Shown: positions 41,696-50,442 of the stretch, piece after piece
Numbering within the stretch: the first letter of the stretch is position 1
Layout of the letters: each line of letters opens with the position of its first letter
Assembly: GCA_016711205.1 (NCBI GenBank)
Contig: JADJTM010000001.1
Span: 744,001-808,000 of the forward strand
Origin: Micropruina sp.
GTDB lineage: Bacteria; Actinomycetota; Actinomycetes; Propionibacteriales; Propionibacteriaceae
DNA length: 64,000 nucleotides
Reading direction: 5' to 3'
Position numbers and translations under genes: made by a program
The notes under the pieces: generated by a model
The model's database searches: none
What the model was told of the DNA's origin: nothing
What the model saw: only the letters and a program-made list of their open reading frames with translations

Positions 41696-42774
41696 ATGCG
41701 CGTCTACAACTTCTCAGCCGGTCCCGCCATGCTTCCCGAACCCGTCCTGGCCCAGGCCCAGGCCGAGCTGCTCGACTGGAACGGCTCCGGCATGTCGGTG
41801 ATGGAGGTGTCGCACCGCAGCAAGGAGTTCGTGGCCTGCGCCGCCGAGGCCGAGGCCACCCTGCGTCAGATCATGGCAATTCCCGACAACTACAAGGTGC
41901 TCTTCCTGCAGGGTGGCGCCTACGGCCAGTTCTCCGCCGTGCCCCTGAACCTCGCCGCGGACGGTGCCCCGGTCGACTTTCTGGTCACCGGCGACTGGTC
42001 CAAGAAGGCGGTGTCCGAGGCGAAGAAGTACGTCAGCCCGCGGGTGATCGCCGACGAGTCGGCCGGCAACTTCACCGCGGCGCCCGCGCAGGGGTCGTTC
42101 CAGCCCGGCGCCGATGCCGCCTACCTGCACTACACCCCCAACGAGACGATCCGTGGCGTCGAGTTCGGCTACGTGCCCGAATCCGGTGACGTGCCGCTGG
42201 TGGCCGACCTGAGTTCGACGATCCTGTCGCGTCCGATCGAGGTGTCGAAGTTCGGCGTCATCTACGCCGGCGCCCAGAAGAACATGGGGCCCTCCGGCAT
42301 GTGCGTGGTGATCGTGCGCGACGACCTGCTCGAACGCGCCCGTTCGACCACGCCGGCGGTATGGAACTACGCCGAGATGGCCGCCGCCGACTCGATGCTG
42401 AACACCCCGCCGACCTTCGGCTGGTACCTGCTCGGTCTGGTCTACAAGTGGGTGCAGGCCCAGGGCGGGCTGCCGGCCATGGGTGAGCGCAACCGCGCCA
42501 AGGCCGAGGCGCTCTACGGCTTCATCGACGGCTCGCACTTCTACAGCAACCCCGTCCAGGCCGACAGCCGCTCGTGGATGAACGTGCCGTTCCTCACCGC
42601 GAAGCCCGAACTCGACAAGACCTTCGTGGCCGAGGCGTCCGCGGCCGGTCTCACGAACCTGGGGGGCCACCGCAGCGTGGGGGCATGCGGGCTAGCATCT
42701 ACAACGCGATGCCCCTTGAGGGCGTCCAGGCCCTCATCGACTTCATGAAGGAGTTCGAGCGCACCAACGGTTGA
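41696..42774 (+). CDS. serC: phosphoserine aminotransferase (frameshifted near the 3' end here)
   Basis: A ~359-residue PLP enzyme that makes O-phosphoserine from 3-phosphohydroxypyruvate. The N-terminus is VYNFSAGPAMLPEPVL, and SHRSKEF and LFLQGGAYGQFSAVPLNL follow. The PLP lysine is K195 in YAGAQKNMGPSGM. The frame breaks at GTGGGGG (42677-42683): one more G restores the family end, GHRSVGGMRASIYNAMPLEG, then ALIDFMKEFERTNG, stopping at 42774. A G-run deletion in the sequence is the likely cause. serA begins 13 bases after the stop, so they form one operon for the first two steps of serine synthesis. Confidence 0.93.
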
Positions 42775-42787
42775 CGCTCACACCACC

Positions 42788-43957
42788 ATGCCCTTTCGCA
42801 TTCGCACCCTGAACGCCATCAGCCAGGTCGGCCTGTCGCGCCTGCCCGGCGACCGCTACTCGGTCGGCCACGACGTGACCAGCCCGGACGCGCTGCTGGT
42901 GCGATCCGCCAGTCTGCACAACCAGCCCATCGACGCCTCCGTGCTCGCGGTGGCGCGGGCCGGGGCCGGCACCAACAACATTCCGATCCCCGAGTACAGC
43001 AAACGCGGCATTCCGGTGTTCAACACCCCCGGCGCCAACGCCAACGCGGTGAAGGAACTCGTGGTGGCCGGGCTGTTCCTGGCCGCCCGCAACATCGTCG
43101 ACGCCGCCGCCTTCGCGCACCGGCTCGAGGGCGACCACGCCACGATCGACAAGCTGGTCGAGGCCGGCAAGAAGAACTACGTCGGCTTCGAACTGCCCGG
43201 CCGCACGCTGGGCGTGATCGGACTCGGGGCGATCGGCGTCGAGGTGGCCAACGTGGCGCTGTCGCTGGGCATGAATGTGCTCGGCTACGACCCCGGCATC
43301 ACCGTGCAGCACGCCTGGGCGCTGTCGTCGCAGGTGCAGCACGTCACCGACCTGAACGATCTGCTCGGACGCTCCGACATCGTCACCCTGCACGTGCCGC
43401 TGGTGGCCGGCACCAAGGGCCTGATCGGCGCCGACGCGTTGGCGGCCATGAAGTCGTCCGCGGTGCTGCTCAACTTCGCCCGCGGCCCGATCGTGGACGA
43501 GCCGGCGCTGCTCGCCGCGCTCGATGCGGGGCAGATCCGCGGTTACGTCTGCGACTTCCCCACCCCGAACTTGAACAAGCGGCCGCGGGTGGTCACCCTG
43601 CCGCACCTCGGGGCGTCCACCAACGAGGCCGAAGAGAACTGCGCCCGGATGGCCGCCGACGAGCTGCGCTGGTACCTCGAGGACGGCACCATTCAGAACT
43701 CGGTCAACTTTCCGGACGCCCGGCTGCCGCGCGCCGACGGTACGCACCGGCTGGCGATCAGCAACAGCAACGTGCCCAACATGGTCGGTCAGATCTCGAC
43801 CATGCTGGCCGATGCGGGGCTCAACATCGCCGACCTGCTGAACAAGTCGCGCGGCGAAGTGGCCTACACGCTGGTCGACGTCGAGGGCACCGTGCCGGGC
43901 ACCCTGGTGCAGCGCATCAAGGGCATCGACGGGGTGTTGAGCGCTCGGCTGCTCTGA
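42788..43957 (+). CDS. serA: D-3-phosphoglycerate dehydrogenase, short ACT type
   Basis: A 389-residue NAD-dependent dehydrogenase that oxidises 3-phosphoglycerate. The NAD motif is LGVIGLGAIGVEVANVALSLG. The substrate/catalytic region has ARAGAGTNNIPIPEYSKRGI and the catalytic His in TLPHLGASTNEAEENCA. A C-terminal ACT domain (LAISNSNVPNMVGQISTMLADAGLNIADL) is likely the serine feedback site. It lacks the ASB insert of the ~530-residue mycobacterial type. It follows serC by 13 bases and is followed by a nested hairpin terminator. Confidence 0.95.
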   Translation: MPFRIRTLNAISQVGLSRLPGDRYSVGHDVTSPDALLVRSASLHNQPIDASVLAVARAGAGTNNIPIPEYSKRGIPVFNTPGANANAVKELVVAGLFLAARNIVDAAAFAHRLEGDHATIDKLVEAGKKNYVGFELPGRTLGVIGLGAIGVEVANVALSLGMNVLGYDPGITVQHAWALSSQVQHVTDLNDLLGRSDIVTLHVPLVAGTKGLIGADALAAMKSSAVLLNFARGPIVDEPALLAALDAGQIRGYVCDFPTPNLNKRPRVVTLPHLGASTNEAEENCARMAADELRWYLEDGTIQNSVNFPDARLPRADGTHRLAISNSNVPNMVGQISTMLADAGLNIADLLNKSRGEVAYTLVDVEGTVPGTLVQRIKGIDGVLSARLL

Positions 43958-43993
43958 ACAACGATCCACCGTCCACGTCCACTGCGCGACCCC

Positions 43994-44034
43994 CGTCCGG
44001 ACGTCCTGACGGCGCCGGTCAGGCGCACCGGACG
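43994..44034 (+). terminator. nested hairpin, probable serCA terminator
   Basis: Outer arms CGTCCGG (43994-44000) and CCGGACG (44028-44034) enclose inner arms CCTGAC (44005-44010) and GTCAGG (44018-44023). It starts 37 bases after the serA stop. No U-tract follows. Confidence 0.55.
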
Positions 44035-44099
44035 ACCGAGCCACGGCCGCTCGTGCGCGCCGATTAGGCGCAAGGGCCGCGAGGTGCGTCAATGGGGCC

Positions 44100-44378
44100 A
44101 TGAGCGATCTCTACACCAGAAGCGGCCGGCTGTTGCAGCGCGTCGGCGACAACCTTCATTCACGGGCCGGCCGCTACCTCGGGCAGGTCAGCGACAACAA
44201 GGTGTACGACCCCGAGGGACGCTATTGCGGCACCCTGGTCGGTGACCGCGTCGTCTACCGGACGGTGGACAGCTCCGACCGCAAGAGCGCCTCGGCGGCG
44301 GTCGACTGCCCGAAGGGTACGGGGGTCAATCGGCACGGCATGAACCTGTGGGGGCTGGAGCCGCCGTTCACCGACTGA
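44100..44378 (+). CDS. 4-fold beta-flower-like small protein
   Basis: A 92-residue protein built of short repeats of a YxxxGRxxGxxxxxxVY pattern: LYTRSGRLLQRVGDN, GRYLGQVSDNKVYDPEGRYCG and LVGDRVVYR. This matches the beta-flower type fold, where each unit forms a beta hairpin blade. No signal or membrane segment. The C-terminal third (CPKGTGVNRHGMNLWGLEPPF) is unlike the repeats. Function unknown. It is a single gene between serA and tryptophanase. Confidence 0.65.
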   Translation: MSDLYTRSGRLLQRVGDNLHSRAGRYLGQVSDNKVYDPEGRYCGTLVGDRVVYRTVDSSDRKSASAAVDCPKGTGVNRHGMNLWGLEPPFTD

Positions 44379-44447
44379 GGCCCGAGTAGGCCCGGTGGGG
44401 GTGCCTATTCGATCGTCCCCGGTCGAGCGCCCCGATAGGCTCGGGAC

Positions 44448-45833
44448 GTGAGCGAGGACGCTGCATTCCGCACGGTCATCGAACCGTTCCGCATCCATTC
44501 GGTCGAGCCCCTGCGGATCACCACCCGAGCCGAGCGATCCTCCAGGGTGCGCGACGCCGGCTACAACCTGTTCCAGGTGCGCGCCGAGGACGTCCTGATC
44601 GATCTGTTGACCGACTCGGGCACCGGCGCCATGAGCCGCGACCAGTGGGCCGCCATCCAGCACGGGGACGAGTCGTACGCAGGCTCACCCAGCTATTTCG
44701 TGTTCCGCGACGCGGTGCAGGAGCTGTTCCCCTACGCCCACGTGATCCCCACGCATCAGGGCCGCGCCGCGGAGCGGATCCTGTTCCAGGTGCTGGGCGG
44801 GCCGGGCAGGGTGGTGCCGAGCAACACCCACTTCGACACCACCAGGGCGAACGTGGAGTTCACCGGGGCCGAGGCCGTCGACCTGGTGATCGCCGAGGGG
44901 CGCGACCCGTCCGCCGACCACCCGTTCAAAGGCAATCTGGACGTGGCTGCGCTGCGCGAACTGATCGCACGGCGCCGGGCGGACATTCCGGTGGTGATGA
45001 TGACGATCACCAACAACTCCGGCGGCGGCCAGCCGGTGTCGCTGGCCAACCTGCGCGAGGTGTCGCAGGTGTGCCGCGACGCCGGCATTCCGCTGTTCCT
45101 GGACGCCTGCCGGTTCGCCGAGAACGCCTTCTTCGTCAAGATCCGCGAACCAGGCATGAGCGACTGGACGATTCCGGACATCGTCCGCGCGTTCGCCGCG
45201 CTGGCCGACGGCATGACCATGTCGGCCAAGAAGGACCCGATGGGCAACATCGGCGGTTGGCTCGCCCTCAACGACGACGACCTGGCGATGCAGTGCCGCA
45301 ACCTGCTCATCCTCACCGAGGGCTTCCCCACCTACGGCGGTCTGGCCGGCCGCGATCTGGAGGCGCTCGCGCAGGGGCTGAAGGAGACCGTCAGCGAGGA
45401 CTACCTGCGCTACCGCATCCGCTCCACCGGCTATCTGGCGGACGCCCTGGTCGAGCGGGGCATTCCCTGTCTGACACCCGCCGGCGGCCACGCGGTGTAC
45501 CTGGACGCCGCCGCGCTGCTGCCGCAGATCCCGCCGCTGGAGTACCCCGGGCAGGCGCTCGCGGTCGCCCTGTACGAACTGGGTGGCGTCCGCTCGTGTG
45601 AGATCGGGTCGGTGATGTTCGGCCGTCAGCCGGACGGCACCGAGCGACCCGCGGCGCTGGAACTGGTGCGGCTGGCGATCCCGCGGCGCACCTACACCCA
45701 AAGCCACATCGACTACGTGATCGAGGTCGCCGAACGGGTCAAGGCGGTCGCTCCGTCGCTGACCGGCTTCCGCATCGTCGACGAGCCGCCGGCCCTGCGG
45801 CACTTCACGGCCCGGTTCGAGCCGATCGGCTGA
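44448..45833 (+). CDS. tnaA: tryptophanase (tyrosine phenol-lyase family)
   Basis: A 461-residue PLP beta-lyase; tryptophanase splits tryptophan to indole, pyruvate and ammonia. Family blocks are clear: YNLFQVRAEDVLIDLLTDSG, HVIPTHQGRAAERILF, LFLDACRFAENAFFVK, and the PLP lysine in MTMSAKKDPMGNIGGW (K262). SAKKD and the C-terminal TYTQSHIDYVIEVAERVK with LRHFTARFEPI follow the tryptophanase pattern, while NIGGW is shared with tyrosine phenol-lyases, so tryptophanase is favoured but not proven. No tnaC-like leader peptide fits in the 69 bases upstream and no permease follows, so regulation must differ from the enterobacterial operon. Confidence 0.85.
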   Translation: MSEDAAFRTVIEPFRIHSVEPLRITTRAERSSRVRDAGYNLFQVRAEDVLIDLLTDSGTGAMSRDQWAAIQHGDESYAGSPSYFVFRDAVQELFPYAHVIPTHQGRAAERILFQVLGGPGRVVPSNTHFDTTRANVEFTGAEAVDLVIAEGRDPSADHPFKGNLDVAALRELIARRRADIPVVMMTITNNSGGGQPVSLANLREVSQVCRDAGIPLFLDACRFAENAFFVKIREPGMSDWTIPDIVRAFAALADGMTMSAKKDPMGNIGGWLALNDDDLAMQCRNLLILTEGFPTYGGLAGRDLEALAQGLKETVSEDYLRYRIRSTGYLADALVERGIPCLTPAGGHAVYLDAAALLPQIPPLEYPGQALAVALYELGGVRSCEIGSVMFGRQPDGTERPAALELVRLAIPRRTYTQSHIDYVIEVAERVKAVAPSLTGFRIVDEPPALRHFTARFEPIG

Positions 45834-45927
45834 TTGCGAGCACTGCCAACACCGGACGATGTGTGGGCAACACCGCTGCCAACACCACCTGGGCAGGATC
45901 GGGTAAACCGTCCGAAAGGCACCCCCG

Positions 45928-46548
45928 ATGGAACCTGTCACCGCCCTGTTCAACGTCCAGCACCGTCCGCCGGGCAACCGCAGCGGCAGAGCGTGGGAAG
46001 CGGTCGACTACGAGCGCATGGTCGAGGCGATCCGCGAGGGCGCTGACGTTCCGGTGATCGCTGAGCGCATCGGACGCCCCCAGACCAGCATCCAGCAACG
46101 GCTGCGGCGCCTTCTTCCGGTCGCCCAGCGCGACTGCCTCGCCGATCAGGTGCTGGTCGCCGCTCGCTCGGCGGTCGCCGATCCCGAGTACGACTGGCAG
46201 GCCGAGATGCTGCTCTCGCCACCGGTGGTGCATCAGCACATCACCCGCACCGGCATGGGCGGGTTGTCCGACGACCAGCTGGTCACCATCAGCTACGCCC
46301 TGCTCGCAAGCGGCGGACGGCACGAGGCCGAACTGCTCGACGAGGTGCGCGAGCGTCTGAACCGTACCCGGCTGATGGACCGGGTGATCGAGTTGCGCGC
46401 CCAGCGGGCCGTCCGGTCATCGCCGTACTCGATCGACGAAGACAGTGCGTGGGCGCAGGCGAGCTACTGGGTGCGCGGCCGCAGCGAGCCGCGAACCTGG
46501 CGCGCCGGCTACCTGCCGTCGTCGTACCCATCGCCCGCAGAATGGTAG
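45928..46548 (+). CDS. hypothetical protein with N-terminal HTH-like segment
   Basis: A 206-residue soluble protein. Near the N-terminus AWEAVDYERMVEAIREGADV, then PVIAERIGRPQTSIQQRLRRL, resembles a helix-turn-helix of the Myb/resolvase kind that scans by repeated short helices. The rest is helical (LSDDQLVTISYALLASGGRHE; LLDEVRERLNRTRLMDRVIEL). No catalytic motif or membrane span. Start ATG 45928. I do not recognise the family. It ends ~40 bases before the collapsed vapBC locus and could act as a DNA-binding regulator, by inference from the HTH-like segment only. Confidence 0.6.
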   Translation: MEPVTALFNVQHRPPGNRSGRAWEAVDYERMVEAIREGADVPVIAERIGRPQTSIQQRLRRLLPVAQRDCLADQVLVAARSAVADPEYDWQAEMLLSPPVVHQHITRTGMGGLSDDQLVTISYALLASGGRHEAELLDEVRERLNRTRLMDRVIELRAQRAVRSSPYSIDEDSAWAQASYWVRGRSEPRTWRAGYLPSSYPSPAEW

Positions 46549-46590
46549 AAGGGATGTCCTCTGGGGTAGACGTCTCCCCTTGGGGGCGAC

Positions 46591-46644
46591 GTGGGCCTCA
46601 ACATCAAGAACGAGCAGGTGTGCGCCCTGGCCCGTGAGGCGTGA
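46591..46644 (+). pseudogene. vapB antitoxin, N-terminal remnant
   Basis: GTG 46591 opens MGLNIKNEQVCALAREA and then meets TGA. The sequence is the standard N-terminus of VapB antitoxins of the Rv0623 type (M-L-IK-E---LARE), which are normally ~80 residues. Everything after residue 17 is missing, and vapC sequence resumes within ~15 bases. It cannot make a functional antitoxin. Confidence 0.6.
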
Positions 46645-46657
46645 TGCTCCAGCAGAC

Positions 46658-46882
46658 GAAGCTTCGAACCGGCTGATCGAGGTGTTGGGCATCCAGCTGG
46701 AATCGATCACGGTGCAACTCGTCGAGCGCGCCCGCGCAGCGCACCGCCGCTATGGGCGCGACTCCGGCCACCCGGCGCGACTCAACGCCGGCGATTGCTT
46801 CAGCTATGCCCTGGCCAAAGAAGCCGGCGAGGCTCTGCTGTTCAAGGGCGACGACTTCGTGCACACCGATGTGCTGCGCTGA
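46658..46882 (+). pseudogene. vapC toxin (PIN domain), C-terminal remnant
   Basis: The frame reads NRLIEVLGIQLESITVQLVE, then ARAAHRRYGRDSGHPARLN and GDCFSYALAKEAGEALLFKGDDFVHTDV. The middle and last segments are the C-terminal half of VapC PIN-domain ribonucleases, with the acidic metal-binding residues GD and DD. The N-terminal half with the first catalytic Asp is missing, and no start codon suits it. Together with the vapB stub it marks a deletion that joined the start of vapB to the middle of vapC. Confidence 0.6.
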
Positions 46883-46990
46883 GATCTGGTTAGCCGGTAC
46901 CGGTGATTGAGCTTGTGGAATCGGGGAGTTGTCTCGACAAGCTGTGAGGGCGAGAACCCGGCTGCCGCCGGGATATCGAGAGCTGTCGCG

Positions 46991-47059
46991 AAATGACGAC
47001 CGATCTGGCTGGCCTCCCGCCTCAGCGAGGCGAGCCGCGTCCGGAATCGGTCGTCATTT
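46991..47059. repeat. large inverted repeat with internal hairpin
   Basis: Perfect 14-base arms AAATGACGACCGAT (46991-47004) and ATCGGTCGTCATTT (47046-47059) enclose a 41-base loop that contains a second hairpin (GCCTC-agc-GAGGC). It lies between the vapBC remnant and copy 2 of the 110-bp element. Whether it is a terminator or a small mobile element end cannot be told. Confidence 0.6.
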
Positions 47060-47144
47060 CACGAACGACGGCGGTGTCTCGACAAGCTCGAACTGAGGGT
47101 GGGTCTCAACACGCTGGACCAGCGGTCGTACGCAACTGTGAAGC

Positions 47145-47254
47145 GGAGTGGGGGTGCACCCCGTCGGGGTGTGGTCGGGCGTCGGGCAACTCAGCGGCGG
47201 AGCTTGCGGAGCCGGTGAGGCTGCGCGGGGCGGGACGGGGTGCACCCCCACTCC
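47145..47254. repeat. 110-bp structured repeat, copy 2 (inverted relative to copy 1)
   Basis: This is the reverse-complement partner of 31461-31570. The outer arms are GGAGTGGGGGTGCACCCC and GGGGTGCACCCCCACTCC. Compared with copy 1 the outer C-G pair becomes T-A, and in the central stem T-A becomes C-G and C-G becomes A-T, so pairing is kept. One stem pair became C-C. It lies in the gap upstream of the gatB 3' end. Confidence 0.85.
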
Positions 47255-47284
47255 GCGGTAATCAAACGCGACCAGCACGGCCCG

Positions 47285-47405
47285 GGCAGAGATCCCGGCG
47301 TTCGCCGGGATGACGGGTTCCGCTGGGATGACAGGCCTCCGCCGGGATGACGGGTTCCGCCGGGATGACGGGATCCGCCGGGATGCGGGGTCCGGCGGGA
47401 TGACG
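47285..47405. repeat. hairpin repeat with short tandem expansion
   Basis: One full hairpin (GATCCCGGCGTTCGCCGGGAT, about 47291-47311) is followed by five or six short units built on CCGCCGGGATGACGGGTT or close variants, with drift. This is the same pattern as at 12.7 kb and 58.7 kb. It lies just past the gatB stop codon at 47416, so it is in the gat operon 3' region. Confidence 0.75.
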
Positions 47406-47415
47406 GAGGCGCCGG

Positions 47416-48903
47416 TCAGCCGAGCCGCTCCAGGATCAACTCACGGACGCGTGCGGCGTCCGCCTGGCCCCTCATGGCCTTCATCACCTGGCCGATCAGG
47501 GCACCCGCAGCCTGCACCTTGCCGTCGCGGATGCGTTGCGCCACGTCCGGGTTAGCGGCGATCGCCGCGTCCACCGCTTGGGTGAGGGCGCCGTCGTCCG
47601 AGACCACCGCCAGTCCCCGCGCTTCAACCACTTCGGACGGAGAGCCCTCGCCGGCCAGCACGCCGTCGATCACCTGCCGGGCGAGCTTGTCGTTGATCGT
47701 TCCCGCATCGATGAGGTTCTGCAGTTCGGACACCTGGCCAGGGGTGATGCCCACCTCGTCCAGTTCGACGCCGGCGGCGTTGGCGCGCCGCGCCAGCTCG
47801 CCCGACCACCACTTGCGGGCCGCGCCCGGAGCAGCCCCGGCCTCGACGGTCGCCGCGATCAGGTCGAGCGAACCGCTGCCCAGCACGTCGCGCAACTCCA
47901 GCTCGGTGAAACCCCACTCGGCGACGAGACGCCGCCGGCGCAGTTCCGGGGGCTCGGGCAGCGTGCCACGCAACTCCTCCACCCACTCGCGCGACGGTGC
48001 GATCGGCACCAGGTCGGGCTCGGGAAAGTAGCGGTAGTCCTCCGCCTGCTCCTTGGACCGCCCCGGCGAGGTGTGCCCGCCGTCCTCGTGCCAGTGCCGG
48101 GTCTCCTGATGCACGCGATCCCCCGAAGCCAGCACCGCACCCTGGCGTTGGATCTCGTAGGTCAATGCTCGTTCCACCGAGCGCAGCGAGTTGACGTTCT
48201 TGGTCTCGGTGCGGGTGCCCAGCACGTCCGAACCGTGGGGGGCCAGCGACACATTGGCGTCGCAACGCAGCGACCCCTGCTCCATCCGGACGTCGGAGAC
48301 GCCGAGCGCCCGCAACAACTCGCGCAGCTGAGTCATGTACGCGCGAGCCACCTTGGGCGCCGCAGCGCCGGTACCCAGTACCGGTCGGGTGACGATCTCC
48401 ATCAGCGGCACGCCGGCCCGGTTGTAGTCGAGCAGCGAGTAGTCGGCGCCCTGGATGCGTCCGGTGGCGCCACCGACGTGGGTGAGTTTGCCGGCGTCCT
48501 CCTCCATGTGCACGCGCTCGATCTCGACCCGGTGGGTGACGCCGTCCACCTCGACGTCGACGAACCCGTCGACGCAGATCGGCTCGTCGTACTGGCTGGT
48601 CTGGAAGTTCTTCGGCATGTCGGGGTAGAAGTAGTTCTTGCGGGCGAACCGGCACCAGGTCGCGATCGAACAGTTGAGCGCCAGCCCGATCCGGATCACC
48701 GACTCGACCGCCTTGCCGTTCAGCACCGGCAGCGCGCCCGGGAGGCCCAGGCAGACCGGGCAGGTGTGGGTGTTGGGCGCCGCGCCGAACTCGGTCGAGC
48801 AGCCGCAGAACATCTTGGACACCGTGTTCAGCTCGACGTGCACCTCAAGACCGAGCGCCGGTTCGTAGCCGGCGAGCACCTCGTCATAGGGCATCAGGCT
48901 CAT
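47416..48903 (-). CDS. gatB: Asp-tRNA(Asn)/Glu-tRNA(Gln) amidotransferase subunit B
   Basis: A 495-residue kinase/tRNA-binding subunit of the GatCAB complex, which amidates mischarged Glu-tRNA(Gln) and Asp-tRNA(Asn). LEVHVELNTVSKMFCGCS with zinc cysteines, THTCPVCLGLPGALPVLN, RKNYFYPDMPKNFQTSQYDEP, DYNRAGVPLMEIVTRP and TETKNVNSLRSVERALTYEI are diagnostic. The C-terminal YqeY-like tail (GKVQAAGALIGQVMKAMRGQAD) contacts tRNA. Start ATG 48903 overlaps the gatA stop as ATGA. The long continuous frame with gatA is an artefact of the gatA frameshift. Confidence 0.96.
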   Translation of the reverse strand: MSLMPYDEVLAGYEPALGLEVHVELNTVSKMFCGCSTEFGAAPNTHTCPVCLGLPGALPVLNGKAVESVIRIGLALNCSIATWCRFARKNYFYPDMPKNFQTSQYDEPICVDGFVDVEVDGVTHRVEIERVHMEEDAGKLTHVGGATGRIQGADYSLLDYNRAGVPLMEIVTRPVLGTGAAAPKVARAYMTQLRELLRALGVSDVRMEQGSLRCDANVSLAPHGSDVLGTRTETKNVNSLRSVERALTYEIQRQGAVLASGDRVHQETRHWHEDGGHTSPGRSKEQAEDYRYFPEPDLVPIAPSREWVEELRGTLPEPPELRRRRLVAEWGFTELELRDVLGSGSLDLIAATVEAGAAPGAARKWWSGELARRANAAGVELDEVGITPGQVSELQNLIDAGTINDKLARQVIDGVLAGEGSPSEVVEARGLAVVSDDGALTQAVDAAIAANPDVAQRIRDGKVQAAGALIGQVMKAMRGQADAARVRELILERLG

Positions 48904-50442
48904 CGTGCTCCCCCGTTCGGGTGGCCAGTCGCGCTCGTGCCGCCGAACTCGCGTGCCCACAGCTGGTCGGTCAACAGGCCGCCCCACCGCTCGCTCAGCG
49001 CGGCCTCCAGCGCCGCCCCGACCCGGTACACCCGGTCGTCGGCCAGCACCGGCGCCATCACCTGCAGGCCGACGGGCAGCCCGTCCTCGGGCGCCAGCCC
49101 GCACGGGAACGACCCCGCCGCATTGCCCGCCATGTTGGACGGGATCGTGCACAGGTCGGCCGCGTACATGGCCAGCGGGACGTCGGCGCGCTCGCCGATC
49201 CGGAACGCGGTGGTGGGCGTGGACGGCGACACCAGCGCGTCGACCTGCTGCGAAGGCCGTCTCGAAGTCACGGGCGATCAGCGTGCGCGCCTTCTGCGCC
49301 GAGCCGTAGTAGGCGTCGTAGTAGCCCGAGCTGAGCGCGTAGGTGCCGATGATGATGCGCCGCTTCACCTCTTCGCCGAAGCCCCGGTCGCGGGTGCGGG
49401 CCATCACCTCTTCGGCGCCGGCGGTGCCGTCGTCGCCGACCCGCAGGCCGTAGCGCATCGCGTCGAAGCGGGCGAGGTTGGAGCTGACTTCGCTGGGCAT
49501 GATCAGGTAGTACGCCCCCAGGGCGTAGCGGAAGTTCGGGCACGACACCTCGACGATCTCGGCACCCTTCGCGGCCAGTGCGTCGACGGCCTCGCGGAAG
49601 CGCTGCTCGACACCCGGCGCGTAGCCCTCGCCACTGAACTCCTTCACCACGCCGAGCTTCATGCCCTTGACGTCGGCGCTGCGGGCGGCCGCCACCACGG
49701 GCGGCACGGGAGCGTCGATCGAGGTGGAATCCATCGGGTCCCAACCGGCGATCACCGCATGCAGCAGGGCGGTGTCGAGCACGGTGCGTCCGCAGGGGCC
49801 GGGCTGGTCGAGGCTGGACGCCATCGCCACCACCCCGTAGCGCGACGTGCCGCCGTAGGTCGGCTTCACCCCCACGGTGCCGGTCACGGAGGCCGGCTGC
49901 CGGATCGATCCGCCGGTGTCGGTGCCCAGCGCCAGCGGTGTCTCGAACGCGGCCAGCGCGGCGGCGGAACCACCGCCCGAGCCGCCGGGGATGCGGTCGT
50001 GATCCCACGGATTGTGGGTGGTGAAGAAGCCCGAGTTCTCGGTCGAGGAGCCCATCGCGAACTCGTCCAGGTTCGTCTTGCCGAGCACCACCAGGTCGGC
50101 ATCCAGCACCCGCTGGGTGACGGTGGCGTTGTACGGCGGACGCCAGCCCTCGAGAATCCGCGAGCCGGCCGTGGTCGGAGCTCCCGTCATGCAGAACAGG
50201 TCCTTGATCGCGATCGGGACGCCCGCCAGCGGGCCGAGATGGTCGCCTGCGGCATGCTTGGCGTCGACCGCATCGGCCGCAGCGAGCGCACGATCGGCGT
50301 CCACGTGCAGAAAGGCGCGCACGGCACCGTCCACGGCAGCGATGCGGTCCAGATGTGCCTGGGTGACCTCGCGAGCGCTGGCCTGCCCGGACGCGATGAG
50401 GCCGGCCAGCTCGGCGGCCGAGGCGTGCAGCAGGTCCCTCAC
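48900..50442 (-). CDS. gatA: Asp-tRNA(Asn)/Glu-tRNA(Gln) amidotransferase subunit A (frameshifted here)
   Basis: This is the glutaminase subunit of GatCAB, an amidase-signature enzyme. The catalytic triad is K80 (PIAIKDLF), S155 (IPGGSGGGSAAALAA) and nucleophile S179 (LGTDTGGSIRQPAS). After RTLIARDFETAF the frame breaks near 49250. Removing one C (TTC-GCAG to TTC-GAG) restores QVDALVSPSTPTTAFRIGER, then LCTIPSNMAGNAAGSFPCGL and PVGLQVMAPVLADDRVY. The stop at 48900 overlaps the gatB ATG. The start at 50442 overlaps the gatC stop by 4 bases. Joined length ~510 residues is slightly above normal. Confidence 0.93.

Noticed and set aside
44379..44447. tnaC-type leader peptide before tryptophanase
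   Set aside because: The gap is only 69 bases and contains no short open frame with a Trp codon and ribosome site.
47416..50442. natural GatA-GatB fusion protein of 1008 residues
   Set aside because: The joining segment after the gatA break is out-of-frame sequence; the true gatA end in the other frame is well conserved and stops at an ATGA overlap with gatB.
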